Source: Sphingopyxis sp. KK2 | Lineage (GTDB): Bacteria > Pseudomonadota > Alphaproteobacteria > Sphingomonadales > Sphingomonadaceae | NCBI RefSeq assembly: GCF_001990265.1 | Contig: NZ_LYVN01000021.1 | Location: 1-42,709 of the forward strand | Reading direction: 5' to 3' | DNA length: 42,709 nt | Shown: piece after piece, positions 15,357 through 22,747 of the stretch | Position numbering within the stretch: the stretch's first letter is position 1 | Layout of the letters: each line of letters starts with the position of its first letter | Translations under genes and position numbers: made by a program | Notes under the pieces: generated by a model | Told to the model about the DNA's origin: nothing | The model's database searches: none | What the model saw: only the letters and a program-made list of their open reading frames with translations

Positions 15357-16114
15357 TTGATGTCTCCGTCGGGGCGCACGACGTTCCAGCCGACGGTGCC
15401 GTCGGCGCCCGCGATGCGCATATAGTCGTTCGCCTGCCACATCGCCCAGGGGTGCGCGCCATATTCGGGGGTGAAAAAATCGCGGCGCAGCCAGGTGGTG
15501 CGCGCAATACTCCGCGTCACCTGATATTCGGCCTCGAAGGCCGGGCTCGGCGCGATCAGGCTTTCCTTGCCGGTATGCGCCTCGATCTGCGCGAGGAAAG
15601 TCGTCAGTTCGGACAGCAGCAGCGCGCGCGTCGGCCGGTCGGGGCAACGGTCGTCGAAGTCGAGCCAGATGGCTGCGGGGAACATGTCTTTGCGGCGCGG
15701 GACATTGCGGATGAAATTGGCCGCCTGGTCGGTGGCGAGGCGGCACAGGTCATAGCGGTGGATCGCCCCCGCCTGCACGTCGGCGAGCGCGGCATCGCGC
15801 AGGTTGCGCGCAAAGGCCGGGTCGACCCGGTCGGCACCGCTGGTTGCAGCGATATAGGCGAAGTCGGCGCCCGCGGCCTTGATCGATCCCCAATGGACCG
15901 TCCCGTTCGACGCGTCGATCGTCACCCCCTGCCACGGATATTGGTCGCGCGCCGGCGCCCAGCGCGCCGCCCACCACAGCGCGAGGCCGATGGCGAGCAG
16001 GCTCAGCAGCAGCGCCGCACCGATGCGCTTGAGCAGGCGCAGCAGCGCGCCGCGCCAGTCGCGGCCCGGCTTGGCCGGCTTCTTGCCGCCGCTCTTGATC
16101 GCCCCCGTCGCCAT
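15353..16114 (-). CDS. GH25-family (lysozyme-like) membrane-anchored protein
   Basis: Protein of 253 residues with a basic N-terminus and one transmembrane helix (GAALLLSLLAIGLALWWAA, about 32-50), so the catalytic domain faces the periplasm. The GH25 fold is shown by GVTIDASNGTVHWGSIKAAGADFAYIAAT, FAYI strand, IWLDFDDRCP and WAMWQANDY. GH25 muramidases usually carry Asp-x-Glu in the second motif; here it reads DFDD, so the catalytic Glu seems replaced by Asp. This may lower activity or change its role. It starts two bases after the UPF0262 stop codon and overlaps cdd by 4 bp. It may take part in wall remodelling, but that is inferred. Confidence 0.85.
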   Translation of the reverse strand: MATGAIKSGGKKPAKPGRDWRGALLRLLKRIGAALLLSLLAIGLALWWAARWAPARDQYPWQGVTIDASNGTVHWGSIKAAGADFAYIAATSGADRVDPAFARNLRDAALADVQAGAIHRYDLCRLATDQAANFIRNVPRRKDMFPAAIWLDFDDRCPDRPTRALLLSELTTFLAQIEAHTGKESLIAPSPAFEAEYQVTRSIARTTWLRRDFFTPEYGAHPWAMWQANDYMRIAGADGTVGWNVVRPDGDIK

Positions 16115-16116
16115 GG

Positions 16117-16614
16117 TCAGCCCTTGATATGCAGCACGCAGATCAGCGTGAACAGCCGCCGCGCGGTATCGAAATCGACCGCGATCTTGCCGTCGAGCCG
16201 GTCCATCAGCATCTCGGCCGCCTCGTTATGCAGCCCGCGCCGCGCCATGTCGACGGTCTCGATCTGCTGCGCGGTCGAGGTCTTGATCGCCTGGTAATAG
16301 CTATCGCAGATCGCGAAATAGTCGCGGATCGGGCGGCGAAAGCGCCCGAGGCCGAGGATGATCGCCTCGAGCGGTGATCCATCTTCGCGGCTGATTTCAA
16401 AGATCAGGCGGCCGTCCTCGACACGCAGCATCAAACGATAGGGCCCGGCATAGCCATCGGCATGCCCGCGCTGGGGCACGAACTTGTTGTCCTCGATCAG
16501 GTCGAAGATCGCGACGCGCCGCTCCTGCTCGACGTCGGGGTTACGCCAGACGATCGAACCCTCGTCGAGCTCGATCGAAATGATGCGCTGTTTGGCGGGG
16601 TCGGCGTCGGTCAT
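16117..16614 (-). CDS. UPF0262 family protein
   Basis: Protein of 165 residues matching the alphaproteobacterial UPF0262 family: IISIELDEGSIVWRNPDVEQERRVAIFDLIEDN, YRLMLRVEDGRLIFEI and IKTSTAQQIETVDMARRGLHNEAAE. No signal or membrane segment, so cytoplasmic. Function is unknown in the family; it is often found beside wall or nucleotide genes. Start ATG at 16614 matches family N-termini. It is the first gene of a tight group UPF0262-GH25-cdd-dcd, with a 2 bp gap to GH25. Confidence 0.9.
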   Translation of the reverse strand: MTDADPAKQRIISIELDEGSIVWRNPDVEQERRVAIFDLIEDNKFVPQRGHADGYAGPYRLMLRVEDGRLIFEISREDGSPLEAIILGLGRFRRPIRDYFAICDSYYQAIKTSTAQQIETVDMARRGLHNEAAEMLMDRLDGKIAVDFDTARRLFTLICVLHIKG

Positions 16615-16743
16615 GCTGTCCGTGCTTCTACTTGGCCGTGCTTGAAGGGCAAGCGGTGACTTATGCACAGCAATCCCCAGATATGATATGCGGGGCCATA
16701 TCGCCGGTTGCACCGCTCCGGCCCTCGGCGCATGAGGATGGCT

Positions 16744-18255
16744 ATGCCTGAATTTGCCCTTGTTCCCGCCCCGGCCTCGCCGGGGGACGACCGCCAATTG
16801 CCGCGCAATATCGAGGCCGAGGCCGCCTTCCTCGGCGCGATCCTGATCGACAACCGAGTCGTCGAGGATCTGCCCGTCCAGCTCCACCCCGATCATTTCT
16901 TCGAACCGCTGCACGGCCGCATCTTCCAGCAGACGATGGCGCTGATCGAGCGCAACAGCATCGCGACCCCGGTCACGCTCAAGCCCTTTTTCGAGGCCGA
17001 CGAGGCGATGAAGGCGGTCGGCGGGCCCGGCTATCTTGCGCAGCTGACCGGCAGCGGTGCGGGCCTGATCGGCGCGCGCGATTTCGCCAAGCAGATTTTC
17101 GACCTCGCGCTCTTGCGCGAACTCGCGGGCGTCGGCCGCACGCTCGTCGACAATGCGCTCGACACGAGTGAGCGCGTCGACCCGCAGGCGCAGATCGAGG
17201 AAGCCGAAACCGCGCTCTACCGTGTCGCGGGCGGCGAGGCCGAGATGGGGACGGTCAAGAATTTCAGCCAGGCGAGCCTCGTCGCGCTGCAGGCGGCCGA
17301 ACGCGCGCTCAATTCGGGCGGCCATCTGTCGGGGATCACCACCGGCATCGGCAGTATGAACGCCAAGATCGGCGGCATGCACAATTCGGACTTGATGATC
17401 CTCGCGGGCCGTCCGGGTATGGGCAAGACCTCGCTTGCGACGAACATCGCCTATAACGCCGCCGAACGCTTCCGCCGCGACGAGGAGGACGGCATCCCGC
17501 CCGAGAAGAATATGGGCGCCAAGGTCGCCTTCTTCAGCCTCGAAATGTCGGCGGACCAGCTCGCGACGCGCGTGCTCGCCGAACAGTCGGGCGTCTCGGG
17601 CGAGGCGCTGCGCATGGGCAAGATCAGCAAGGAACAGTTCCAGCAGCTCTCCCGCGCCGCGCAGGCGCTCCAGACCTTGCCGTTGTTCATCGACGACACG
17701 CCGGGCCTGACGATCGCCGGTCTGCGCACCCGCGCGCGGCGGCTCCAGCGACGCCACGGCATCGGCTTCATCATCGTCGACTATCTCCAACTGCTGCAGG
17801 GGTCGTCGAAAAGCGGCGACAACCGCGTGCAGGAAATCTCCGAAATCTCACGCGGCCTGAAGACCTTGGCGAAGGAACTTCATGTTCCGGTGATGGCGCT
17901 CTCGCAGCTCAGCCGCCAGGTCGAAAGCCGCGAGGACAAGCGGCCGCAGCTCTCCGACCTTCGTGAATCGGGCTCGATCGAACAGGACGCCGACATGGTG
18001 CTCTTCGTGTTCCGCGAGGATTATTATGTCGCGGCGCGCGAGCCCAAGCGCCCGGTCGAGGGCGACGACGTCAAGATCCACGCCCAGCACGAGGAATGGG
18101 CCGCCGAAATGGAACGCGTCTTCGGCCTCGCCGAAGTCATCGTCGCCAAATCGCGTCACGGTTCGACCGGCAAGGTCCGCCTGCACTTCGAGGCGAAGAC
18201 GACCAAGTTCAGCGACCTCGCCGACGACAGCATGGCCTATGAGGATTATGAGTAG
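16744..18255 (+). CDS. dnaB: Replicative DNA helicase DnaB
   Basis: Protein of about 503 residues; the hexameric 5'-3' helicase of the replisome. The N-terminal domain begins RQLPRNIEAEAAFLGAILID. The RecA-like ATPase has Walker A GRPGMGKTS, FFSLEMS, FIIVDYLQLL (Walker B) and MALSQLSRQVE, and ends with HGSTGKVRLHFEAKTTKF. Three in-frame ATGs lie at 16732, 16738 and 16744; the last is chosen because GAGGA ends five bases before it, but 16732 is equally possible. It diverges from UPF0262. No intein or insertion is seen. Just after the stop codon lies the first copy of the palindromic repeat of the GIY-YIG cassette (18270). Confidence 0.97.
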   Translation: MPEFALVPAPASPGDDRQLPRNIEAEAAFLGAILIDNRVVEDLPVQLHPDHFFEPLHGRIFQQTMALIERNSIATPVTLKPFFEADEAMKAVGGPGYLAQLTGSGAGLIGARDFAKQIFDLALLRELAGVGRTLVDNALDTSERVDPQAQIEEAETALYRVAGGEAEMGTVKNFSQASLVALQAAERALNSGGHLSGITTGIGSMNAKIGGMHNSDLMILAGRPGMGKTSLATNIAYNAAERFRRDEEDGIPPEKNMGAKVAFFSLEMSADQLATRVLAEQSGVSGEALRMGKISKEQFQQLSRAAQALQTLPLFIDDTPGLTIAGLRTRARRLQRRHGIGFIIVDYLQLLQGSSKSGDNRVQEISEISRGLKTLAKELHVPVMALSQLSRQVESREDKRPQLSDLRESGSIEQDADMVLFVFREDYYVAAREPKRPVEGDDVKIHAQHEEWAAEMERVFGLAEVIVAKSRHGSTGKVRLHFEAKTTKFSDLADDSMAYEDYE

Positions 18256-18269
18256 CTCGATCACCAACA

Positions 18270-18299
18270 CGTCATCCCAGCGAAAGCTGGGATCGCTGG
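18270..18299 (+). repeat. Palindromic repeat family A, copy 1 (exact inverted match to copy 3)
   Basis: A 30 bp element beginning CGTCAT and holding the perfect hairpin ATCCCAGCGAAAGCTGGGAT (18274-18293: 8 bp stem, GAAA loop), then CGCTGG. It is an exact reverse complement of 18660-18689. It starts 14 bp after the dnaB stop codon. REP-like in size and in location between convergent genes; may also end dnaB transcripts. Confidence 0.9.
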
Positions 18300-18314
18300 C
18301 GGTTTAGCGGGACG

Positions 18315-18344
18315 ATAGCGGTCCCAGCTTTCGCTGGAACGACG
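18315..18344 (-). repeat. Palindromic repeat family A, copy 2 (degenerate, inverted)
   Basis: On the minus strand this copy reads CGTCGTTCC-AGCGAAAGCTGGG and matches copy 1 at 25 of 30 positions. It forms an inverted pair with copy 1 (REPIN-like, 15 bp between them) and lies one base from the stop codon of the GIY-YIG gene (stop at 18346-18348). Confidence 0.85.
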
Positions 18345-18345
18345 G

Positions 18346-18636
18346 TCAAAGAATATTGGCCGCCAGATCACTCCAATCTGGATTGCCTGCTTCGATCAAC
18401 TCGATTTTCCATTGCCGCTTCCAAGCCTTCATCGCTTTTTCGCGTGCGATGGCCTCTTCGATCGTTGGATATTCCTCGGCGAGCACAAGCGTGGTTAATC
18501 CATATTTTCGACAGAAAGCTGAGCCTTTGCCGGTCTTGTGCTGGAAAACGCGTGCCGAAATGTCCGCCGTGACTCCGATATAGAGCACGCCACCGCGCTT
18601 GTTCGTCATGATGTACACATGTCCGCCACGGCTCAT
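18346..18636 (-). CDS. GIY-YIG nuclease superfamily protein (cassette A)
   Basis: Protein of 96 residues, or 102 if the TTG at 18654 is used. Single GIY-YIG domain of the UPF0213/COG2827 type: VYIMTNKRGGVLYIGVT contains the GIY and YIG strands, followed by RVFQHKTGKG (catalytic Arg region), YGLTTLVLAEE and EEAIAREKAMKAWKRQWK (Glu and basic helix), ending NPDWSDLAANIL. The gene has no operon partner. It is boxed by palindromic repeats: copy 3 upstream (5 bp from the TTG, 23 bp from the ATG) and copy 2 one base after the stop codon. It sits between convergent dnaB and cysH. Likely a DNA nuclease or nicking enzyme tied to the repeats (inference); the single-domain family is otherwise uncharacterised. 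Confidence 0.88.
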   Translation of the reverse strand: MSRGGHVYIMTNKRGGVLYIGVTADISARVFQHKTGKGSAFCRKYGLTTLVLAEEYPTIEEAIAREKAMKAWKRQWKIELIEAGNPDWSDLAANIL

Positions 18637-18659
18637 GCCGACAGCGTAGCGCAAGGTTC

Positions 18660-18689
18660 CCAGCGATCCCAGCTTTCGCTGGGATGACG
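18660..18689 (-). repeat. Palindromic repeat family A, copy 3 (exact inverted match to copy 1)
   Basis: Exact 30 bp reverse complement of 18270-18299, with CGTCAT at its outer end on the minus strand. It lies six bases after the cysH stop codon and just upstream of the GIY-YIG start. With copy 1 it forms 30 bp terminal inverted repeats bounding a 420 bp unit. Confidence 0.9.
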
Positions 18690-18695
18690 GCTATC

Positions 18696-19499
18696 TCAGA
18701 ACGCCGGGTCGTTCGCCGGATTGTCGTCGATCGGCGTCACTTCGCTGTGGATGCCGCATTCGGTCTTGTCCCAGCCGCGCCAGCGGCCCGAGCGGGGGTC
18801 TTCGCCGGGTTTGACCTTCGAGGTGCAGGGCGAGCAGCCGATCGACGGATAGCCCTCGGCTTCGAGCGGGTGGCGCGGCAGGTCGTGCGCCTCGAAATAG
18901 GCGTCGAGGTCGGCGCGCGACCAGTTGGCGAGCGGGTTGAACTTCAGCCGGCCGGTGTTGCCGTCGAGTTCGAAGCGCGGCAGGCCGGTGCGCGTCGAGG
19001 CCTGGAAGCCCTTGCGCCCGGTGATCGAGGTGTCGAAATCGGCCAGCGCCTTTTCGAGCGGCTTGACCTTGCGGATCTCGCAGCAGCCGTCGGGGTCGTA
19101 GGACCAGCGCAACTCGGTCGCGTCCTTCGCCGCGAGGTCGTCGGGATCGGGGGTCAGGTTGACGATATTCAGCCCGAGCTTCGCCGCCAGTTCGTCGCGA
19201 TAGGCCAAGGTTTCGGGGAAATGCTTGCCGGTGTCGAGGAACAGCACCGGCATGTCGGGCGCGGCGCGCGTGACGAGGTGCAGCAGCACCGCGCTCTCGG
19301 CGCCGAAGCTCGACACGATCGCGGTCTCGCCGAGCAGCCCGGCGCCGATCACGCTCGCGACGACCTCGGCGGCGTCCTGGCCGCGGAACAGATTATTCAG
19401 CCGGATGACGTCGGTCGGCGCGAAGCGCGGCGCGACGTCGATGCGGTCGCGCGTGCGGTCTTCGCCGGTGTTGGGGGGAGAGACCCTCACCTCAGCCAT
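18696..19499 (-). CDS. cysH: Assimilatory adenylyl-sulfate (APS/PAPS) reductase
   Basis: Protein of 267 residues. It reduces APS or PAPS to sulfite in cytoplasmic sulfate assimilation. ATP-PP-like motifs SSFGAESAVLLHL and FLDTGKHFPETL bind the nucleotide. Cys139-Cys140 (GCCEIRK) and Cys222-x2-Cys225 (GCSPCTS) are the four cysteines of a [4Fe-4S] cluster, which points to the bacterial APS-reductase subtype. The catalytic Cys248 lies in ECGIH near the C-terminus. It is the last gene of the cobA-DUF2849-cysI-DUF934-cysH operon and overlaps the DUF934 gene by 8 bp. A family A palindrome follows six bases downstream and may aid termination. Confidence 0.95.
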   Translation of the reverse strand: MAEVRVSPPNTGEDRTRDRIDVAPRFAPTDVIRLNNLFRGQDAAEVVASVIGAGLLGETAIVSSFGAESAVLLHLVTRAAPDMPVLFLDTGKHFPETLAYRDELAAKLGLNIVNLTPDPDDLAAKDATELRWSYDPDGCCEIRKVKPLEKALADFDTSITGRKGFQASTRTGLPRFELDGNTGRLKFNPLANWSRADLDAYFEAHDLPRHPLEAEGYPSIGCSPCTSKVKPGEDPRSGRWRGWDKTECGIHSEVTPIDDNPANDPAF

Positions 19500-19938
19500 G
19501 CCTCAGCTTCCAGATCGGCACCGCGCCGTCGGCCGCGCCCTGATAATGCTCGGGCCAGCGGCTGAGCGCTGCCTCGACATCGGCGGGGTTCAGGTCCTTT
19601 TCGGGCGCGAATGTATCGAAGCCGCAGCGTTTCATATAGGCGATCTGGTCGACCAGCACGTCGCCCTGCGCGCGCAATTCGCCGACATAGCCCGCCTCGC
19701 GCAGGATGCGCGCCGACGAATAGCCGCGCCCGTCGCGGAACTTCGGGAAAGCAACCTCGATCAGCGCGAGCCGGTCGAGATGCGGGATCAGCGCGCGCGC
19801 ATCCTCGTCCGGCTCGAGCCGCACCGCGGTCGCGTTCGACTGCGACAGAAAGGCGTCGAGGGTGACGCAGGGTTCCTCGCCGTCCGTATGCCACCCTTCC
19901 GCTTGCGGAAGGGACTGATTATCGGCGCGCTCAACCAT
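19492..19938 (-). CDS. DUF934 protein of sulfite reductase operon
   Basis: Protein of 148 residues. The block IALIEVAFPKFRDGRGYSSA-like segment (here LIEVAFPKFRDGRGYSSARIL), GYVGELRAQGDVLVDQI and MKRCGFDTF is the signature of DUF934, which almost always lies beside cysI and cysH in proteobacteria. It is presumed to assist sulfite reduction, perhaps as an electron-transfer or assembly factor; the activity is not established. No signal peptide. The ATG at 19938 lies inside the end of cysI (8 bp overlap) and its stop overlaps cysH, so the three genes are translationally coupled. Confidence 0.9.
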   Translation of the reverse strand: MVERADNQSLPQAEGWHTDGEEPCVTLDAFLSQSNATAVRLEPDEDARALIPHLDRLALIEVAFPKFRDGRGYSSARILREAGYVGELRAQGDVLVDQIAYMKRCGFDTFAPEKDLNPADVEAALSRWPEHYQGAADGAVPIWKLRHG

Positions 19939-21562
19939 AGATCGCCTCCTTGAAGGGGGCCATGCCGATGCGGCGATAGGTGTCGACGAAGCGCTCGCCC
20001 TCGGCGCGTTCGGCGAGATATTTGTCGGTGACGCGCTCGATCGCATCGACGACGCCGTCCTCGTCGAAGCCGGGGCCGGTGATCGTGCCGAGCGACACAT
20101 CCTCCGCGCCCGATCCGCCGAGCAGAAGCTGGTAGTTTTCGGTGCCTTTGCGATCGACCCCCAGGATGCCGATGTGGCCGGCGTGGTGATGCCCGCAGGC
20201 GTTGATGCAGCCCGAAATCTTGAGCTTGAGCTCACCAAGTTCCTTCTGGCGGCCGAGATCGGAGAAGCGCGTCGCGATCTTCTGCGCGACCGGGATCGAG
20301 CGCGCATTGGCGAGGCTGCAATAATCGAGGCCGGGGCAGGCGATGATGTCGCTGATCAGGTCGAGGTTCGGCGTCGCGAGCCCTGCGGCGTCGAGCGCCT
20401 GCCAGATCGCGTAAAGGTCGGCCTTGCGGACATGCGGCAGCACGATGTTCTGCGCATGGGTGACGCGCAGCTCGTCATGGCCGTATTTCTCCGCAAGGTC
20501 GGCCATCAGGTCGATCTGCGCCGACGATGCGTCGCCGGGGATGCCGCCGACGGGCTTCAGGCTGATGTTGACGATCGCATGGCCGGGCAGCTTGTGCGCG
20601 GCGACATTCTGGTCGACCCAGACCGCGAAGTCGGGATCGCTGCGGTCGATTTCGTCGGGTGCCGATGCGTCGAGCGGCGGCGGCGCGAATTGTGCGGCGA
20701 TGCGGTCGAACTCGGCCTTCGGCGGGTCGATGCCCAGCGACTTCACATGGACGAACTCTTCCTCGACCTGGCGGCGATATTCGTCGGCGCCGAGTTCGTG
20801 GATCAGGATCTTGATCCGCGCCTTGTAGATATTGTCGCGGCGGCCATAGCGGTTGTAGACGCGCAGGCACGCCTCGGCATAGCTCAGCATGTCGTCGAGC
20901 GGCACGAAATCCTTGATCAGCGGCGCGATCATCGGGGTGCGGCCCATGCCGCCGCCGACGTAGAAGGCCGCGCCGTGCTGGCCGTCCTTCTCGACGATCT
21001 GGATGCCGATGTCGTGCAGGCGCATCGCGGCGCGATCCTCGTCTGCGGCGATGACGGCGATCTTGAACTTGCGCGGCAGATAGCTGAATTCGGGGTGGAA
21101 GCTCGACCATTGGCGGAGCAGTTCGGCCCACGGACGCGGATCGGTGATCTCGTCGGCGGCGGCGCCCGCCCACTGGTCCGAACTGATGTTGCGGATGCAA
21201 TTGCCGCTCGTCTGGATCGCATGCATCTCGACCGACGCGAGATCCTCGAGGATCGCGGGCGCATCCTCCAGCTTGATCCAGTTATACTGGATATTCTGGC
21301 GCGTGGTGAAATGGCCGTAATCGCGGTCGTACTTGCGCGCGATATGCGCGAGCATCCGCATCTGGCGGCTGTCGAGCGTGCCATAGGGCACCGCGACGCG
21401 CAGCATATAGGCGTGCAGCTGGAGATAGAGGCCGTTCATCAGCCGCAGCGGCTTGAACTGGTCCTCGGTGATTTCGCCGGCAAGGCGGCGCTTCACCTGG
21501 TCCGAAAATTCGGCGACGCGGGCGGCGACCATCGCATGGTCATATTCGTCATATTTATACAT
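19931..21562 (-). CDS. cysI: Sulfite reductase hemoprotein (nitrite/sulfite reductase family)
   Basis: Protein of 543 residues. It catalyses the six-electron reduction of sulfite to sulfide using siroheme and [4Fe-4S]. Visible: duplicated ferredoxin-like half domains (YGTLDSRQMRMLAHIARKY, HFTTRQNIQYNWIKLEDAP), CIRNISSD, and the siroheme/cluster ligands CPGLDYCSLA and KISGCINACGHHHAG. The nitrite reductase alternative is disfavoured because it lies within a sulfate assimilation operon (SUMT, DUF934, cysH). It follows DUF2849 with a 1 bp gap. No CysJ flavoprotein gene is present, so ferredoxin or another donor is implied. Confidence 0.94.
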   Translation of the reverse strand: MYKYDEYDHAMVAARVAEFSDQVKRRLAGEITEDQFKPLRLMNGLYLQLHAYMLRVAVPYGTLDSRQMRMLAHIARKYDRDYGHFTTRQNIQYNWIKLEDAPAILEDLASVEMHAIQTSGNCIRNISSDQWAGAAADEITDPRPWAELLRQWSSFHPEFSYLPRKFKIAVIAADEDRAAMRLHDIGIQIVEKDGQHGAAFYVGGGMGRTPMIAPLIKDFVPLDDMLSYAEACLRVYNRYGRRDNIYKARIKILIHELGADEYRRQVEEEFVHVKSLGIDPPKAEFDRIAAQFAPPPLDASAPDEIDRSDPDFAVWVDQNVAAHKLPGHAIVNISLKPVGGIPGDASSAQIDLMADLAEKYGHDELRVTHAQNIVLPHVRKADLYAIWQALDAAGLATPNLDLISDIIACPGLDYCSLANARSIPVAQKIATRFSDLGRQKELGELKLKISGCINACGHHHAGHIGILGVDRKGTENYQLLLGGSGAEDVSLGTITGPGFDEDGVVDAIERVTDKYLAERAEGERFVDTYRRIGMAPFKEAIYG

Positions 21563-21563
21563 G

Positions 21564-21860
21564 TCAGATCACCCAGTCGCCGGCCGCAGGATCGGCGGGT
21601 TTCAATGTCAGGTCGGGGCGCACGGTCGGACCCAATGCGCGGATGCGGTCCTTGATATGCGCGGGGCGCGGACCATCGGCGGTTGCTTCGCCCGCGATGA
21701 TGTAAGGCGCATTGACGCGGCGCGCAGCCTCCTCGACGGCGAGCACCGCCTCGCCATGCTCGCCGACGTCGGCGGCATCCTCGATGTGCAGCGACCAGTC
21801 GGCGCCGGTCCACCAGGTGACGAAACCTGTTTTCAGGTCGTTGCCCGTGAGCAATTTCAT
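21564..21860 (-). CDS. DUF2849 protein of sulfite reductase operon
   Basis: Protein of 98 residues: MKLLTGNDLKTGFVTWWTG, then VNAPYIIAGEAT, HIKDRIRALGPTVRPDL and the C-terminal D-W-V-I. This is the DUF2849 family, found almost only between SUMT and cysI genes of alphaproteobacteria. Cytoplasmic, with no Cys or metal motif. Its job is unknown; location suggests help in siroheme delivery or in sulfite reductase function. It overlaps the SUMT gene by 4 bp (ATGA) and ends one base before cysI starts. Confidence 0.88.
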   Translation of the reverse strand: MKLLTGNDLKTGFVTWWTGADWSLHIEDAADVGEHGEAVLAVEEAARRVNAPYIIAGEATADGPRPAHIKDRIRALGPTVRPDLTLKPADPAAGDWVI

Positions 21861-22654
21861 GTGAAGTCCCTTATATTTTCTATGTTTTGAGCGATGCCGG
21901 GGGCGCCGAGGCAGTCGAGCGCGTCGGCGCGCGCCGCGACCTTGCCGACGATGATCAGCGCTGGGCTGGCGACGCGTTCGCGCGCGACGAGGTCGCCGAG
22001 ATCGGTGAGCAGCGTGCGCAGCACGCGGGCATCCTTGGTGGTGCCGCGTTCGACCACCGCGACGGGCAGGTCGGGCGATACGCCGTCGGCGATCAGCTTG
22101 TCGGCGATGGCCGATGCGGTCGCGAGCCCCATGTAGATGACGAGCGTGCGGCCATGCCCCGCGAGCCCCGACCAGTCCTGGTCGGACAGATCCTTGCACT
22201 GCCCCGCGACGAAGCTCACCGCGCTCGCATCCTCGCGGTGCGTCAGCGGCAGCCCCGCCTGCGCGGCGCATCCGGCGGCGGCGGTGATGCCGGGGACGAC
22301 TTCGCAGGCAACGCCCGCTTCGCGCGCCGCGTCGAGTTCCTCGCCGCCGCGCCCGAAAATGAACGGATCGCCGCCCTTCAGCCGCACGACCTGCTTGCCG
22401 GCCTGCGTTTCGCGCACGAGCAGCTCGTTGATCGCCTCCTGCTTCATCGTGTGGCGGCTGCGCTGCTTGGCGACCGAGATGCGCTCGACATGCGCCGGGA
22501 TCAGCGCGAGCACGCCGTCGCCGACCAGCCCGTCATGCACGACCAGGTCGGCGCTCGTCAGCAATCGCGCCGCGCGCAGCGTCAGCAGGTCGGGATCGCC
22601 GGGGCCGGCGCCGACGAGCCACAGCTTGCCGGTGGAAGGGGGAGTCTTTTCCAT
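21857..22654 (-). CDS. cobA: Uroporphyrinogen-III C-methyltransferase (SUMT)
   Basis: Protein of 265 residues, single SUMT domain without the CysG dehydrogenase/ferrochelatase part. It makes precorrin-2 by two SAM-dependent methylations of uroporphyrinogen III, here for siroheme needed by CysI. Motifs: LVGAGPGDPDLLTLRAARLL, VRLKGGDPFIFGRGGEE, VVPGITAAAGCAAQAGLPLTHR and VIYMGLATA. It is the first gene of the sulfur operon; the promoter should lie in 22655-22747, where I saw no clear operator. Naming as cobA or cysG-type is a matter of convention. Confidence 0.94.
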   Translation of the reverse strand: MEKTPPSTGKLWLVGAGPGDPDLLTLRAARLLTSADLVVHDGLVGDGVLALIPAHVERISVAKQRSRHTMKQEAINELLVRETQAGKQVVRLKGGDPFIFGRGGEELDAAREAGVACEVVPGITAAAGCAAQAGLPLTHREDASAVSFVAGQCKDLSDQDWSGLAGHGRTLVIYMGLATASAIADKLIADGVSPDLPVAVVERGTTKDARVLRTLLTDLGDLVARERVASPALIIVGKVAARADALDCLGAPGIAQNIENIRDFT

Positions 22655-22747
22655 CCAGCGTAGATGGTCCGCGCCCGCCGATATGGCAAAGCAGGCTTTG
22701 TTGACGGGGGTGTAGGTAAAATTGACCCGCTTGCCGGCGGGAACTGT

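Noticed and set aside
12642-15425. 927-residue plus-strand open frame
   Set aside because: It is antisense to GH5, dcd and cdd, has no motifs, and its composition (Arg/Ala/Asp-rich) is that of a shadow frame.
18270-18689. CRISPR array
   Set aside because: Only three copies, inverted relative to each other, with a gene between; no regular spacers.
22655-22747. Riboswitch or sulfur-responsive leader before cobA
   Set aside because: The leader is under 100 bp and I saw no conserved SAM or cobalamin riboswitch core.
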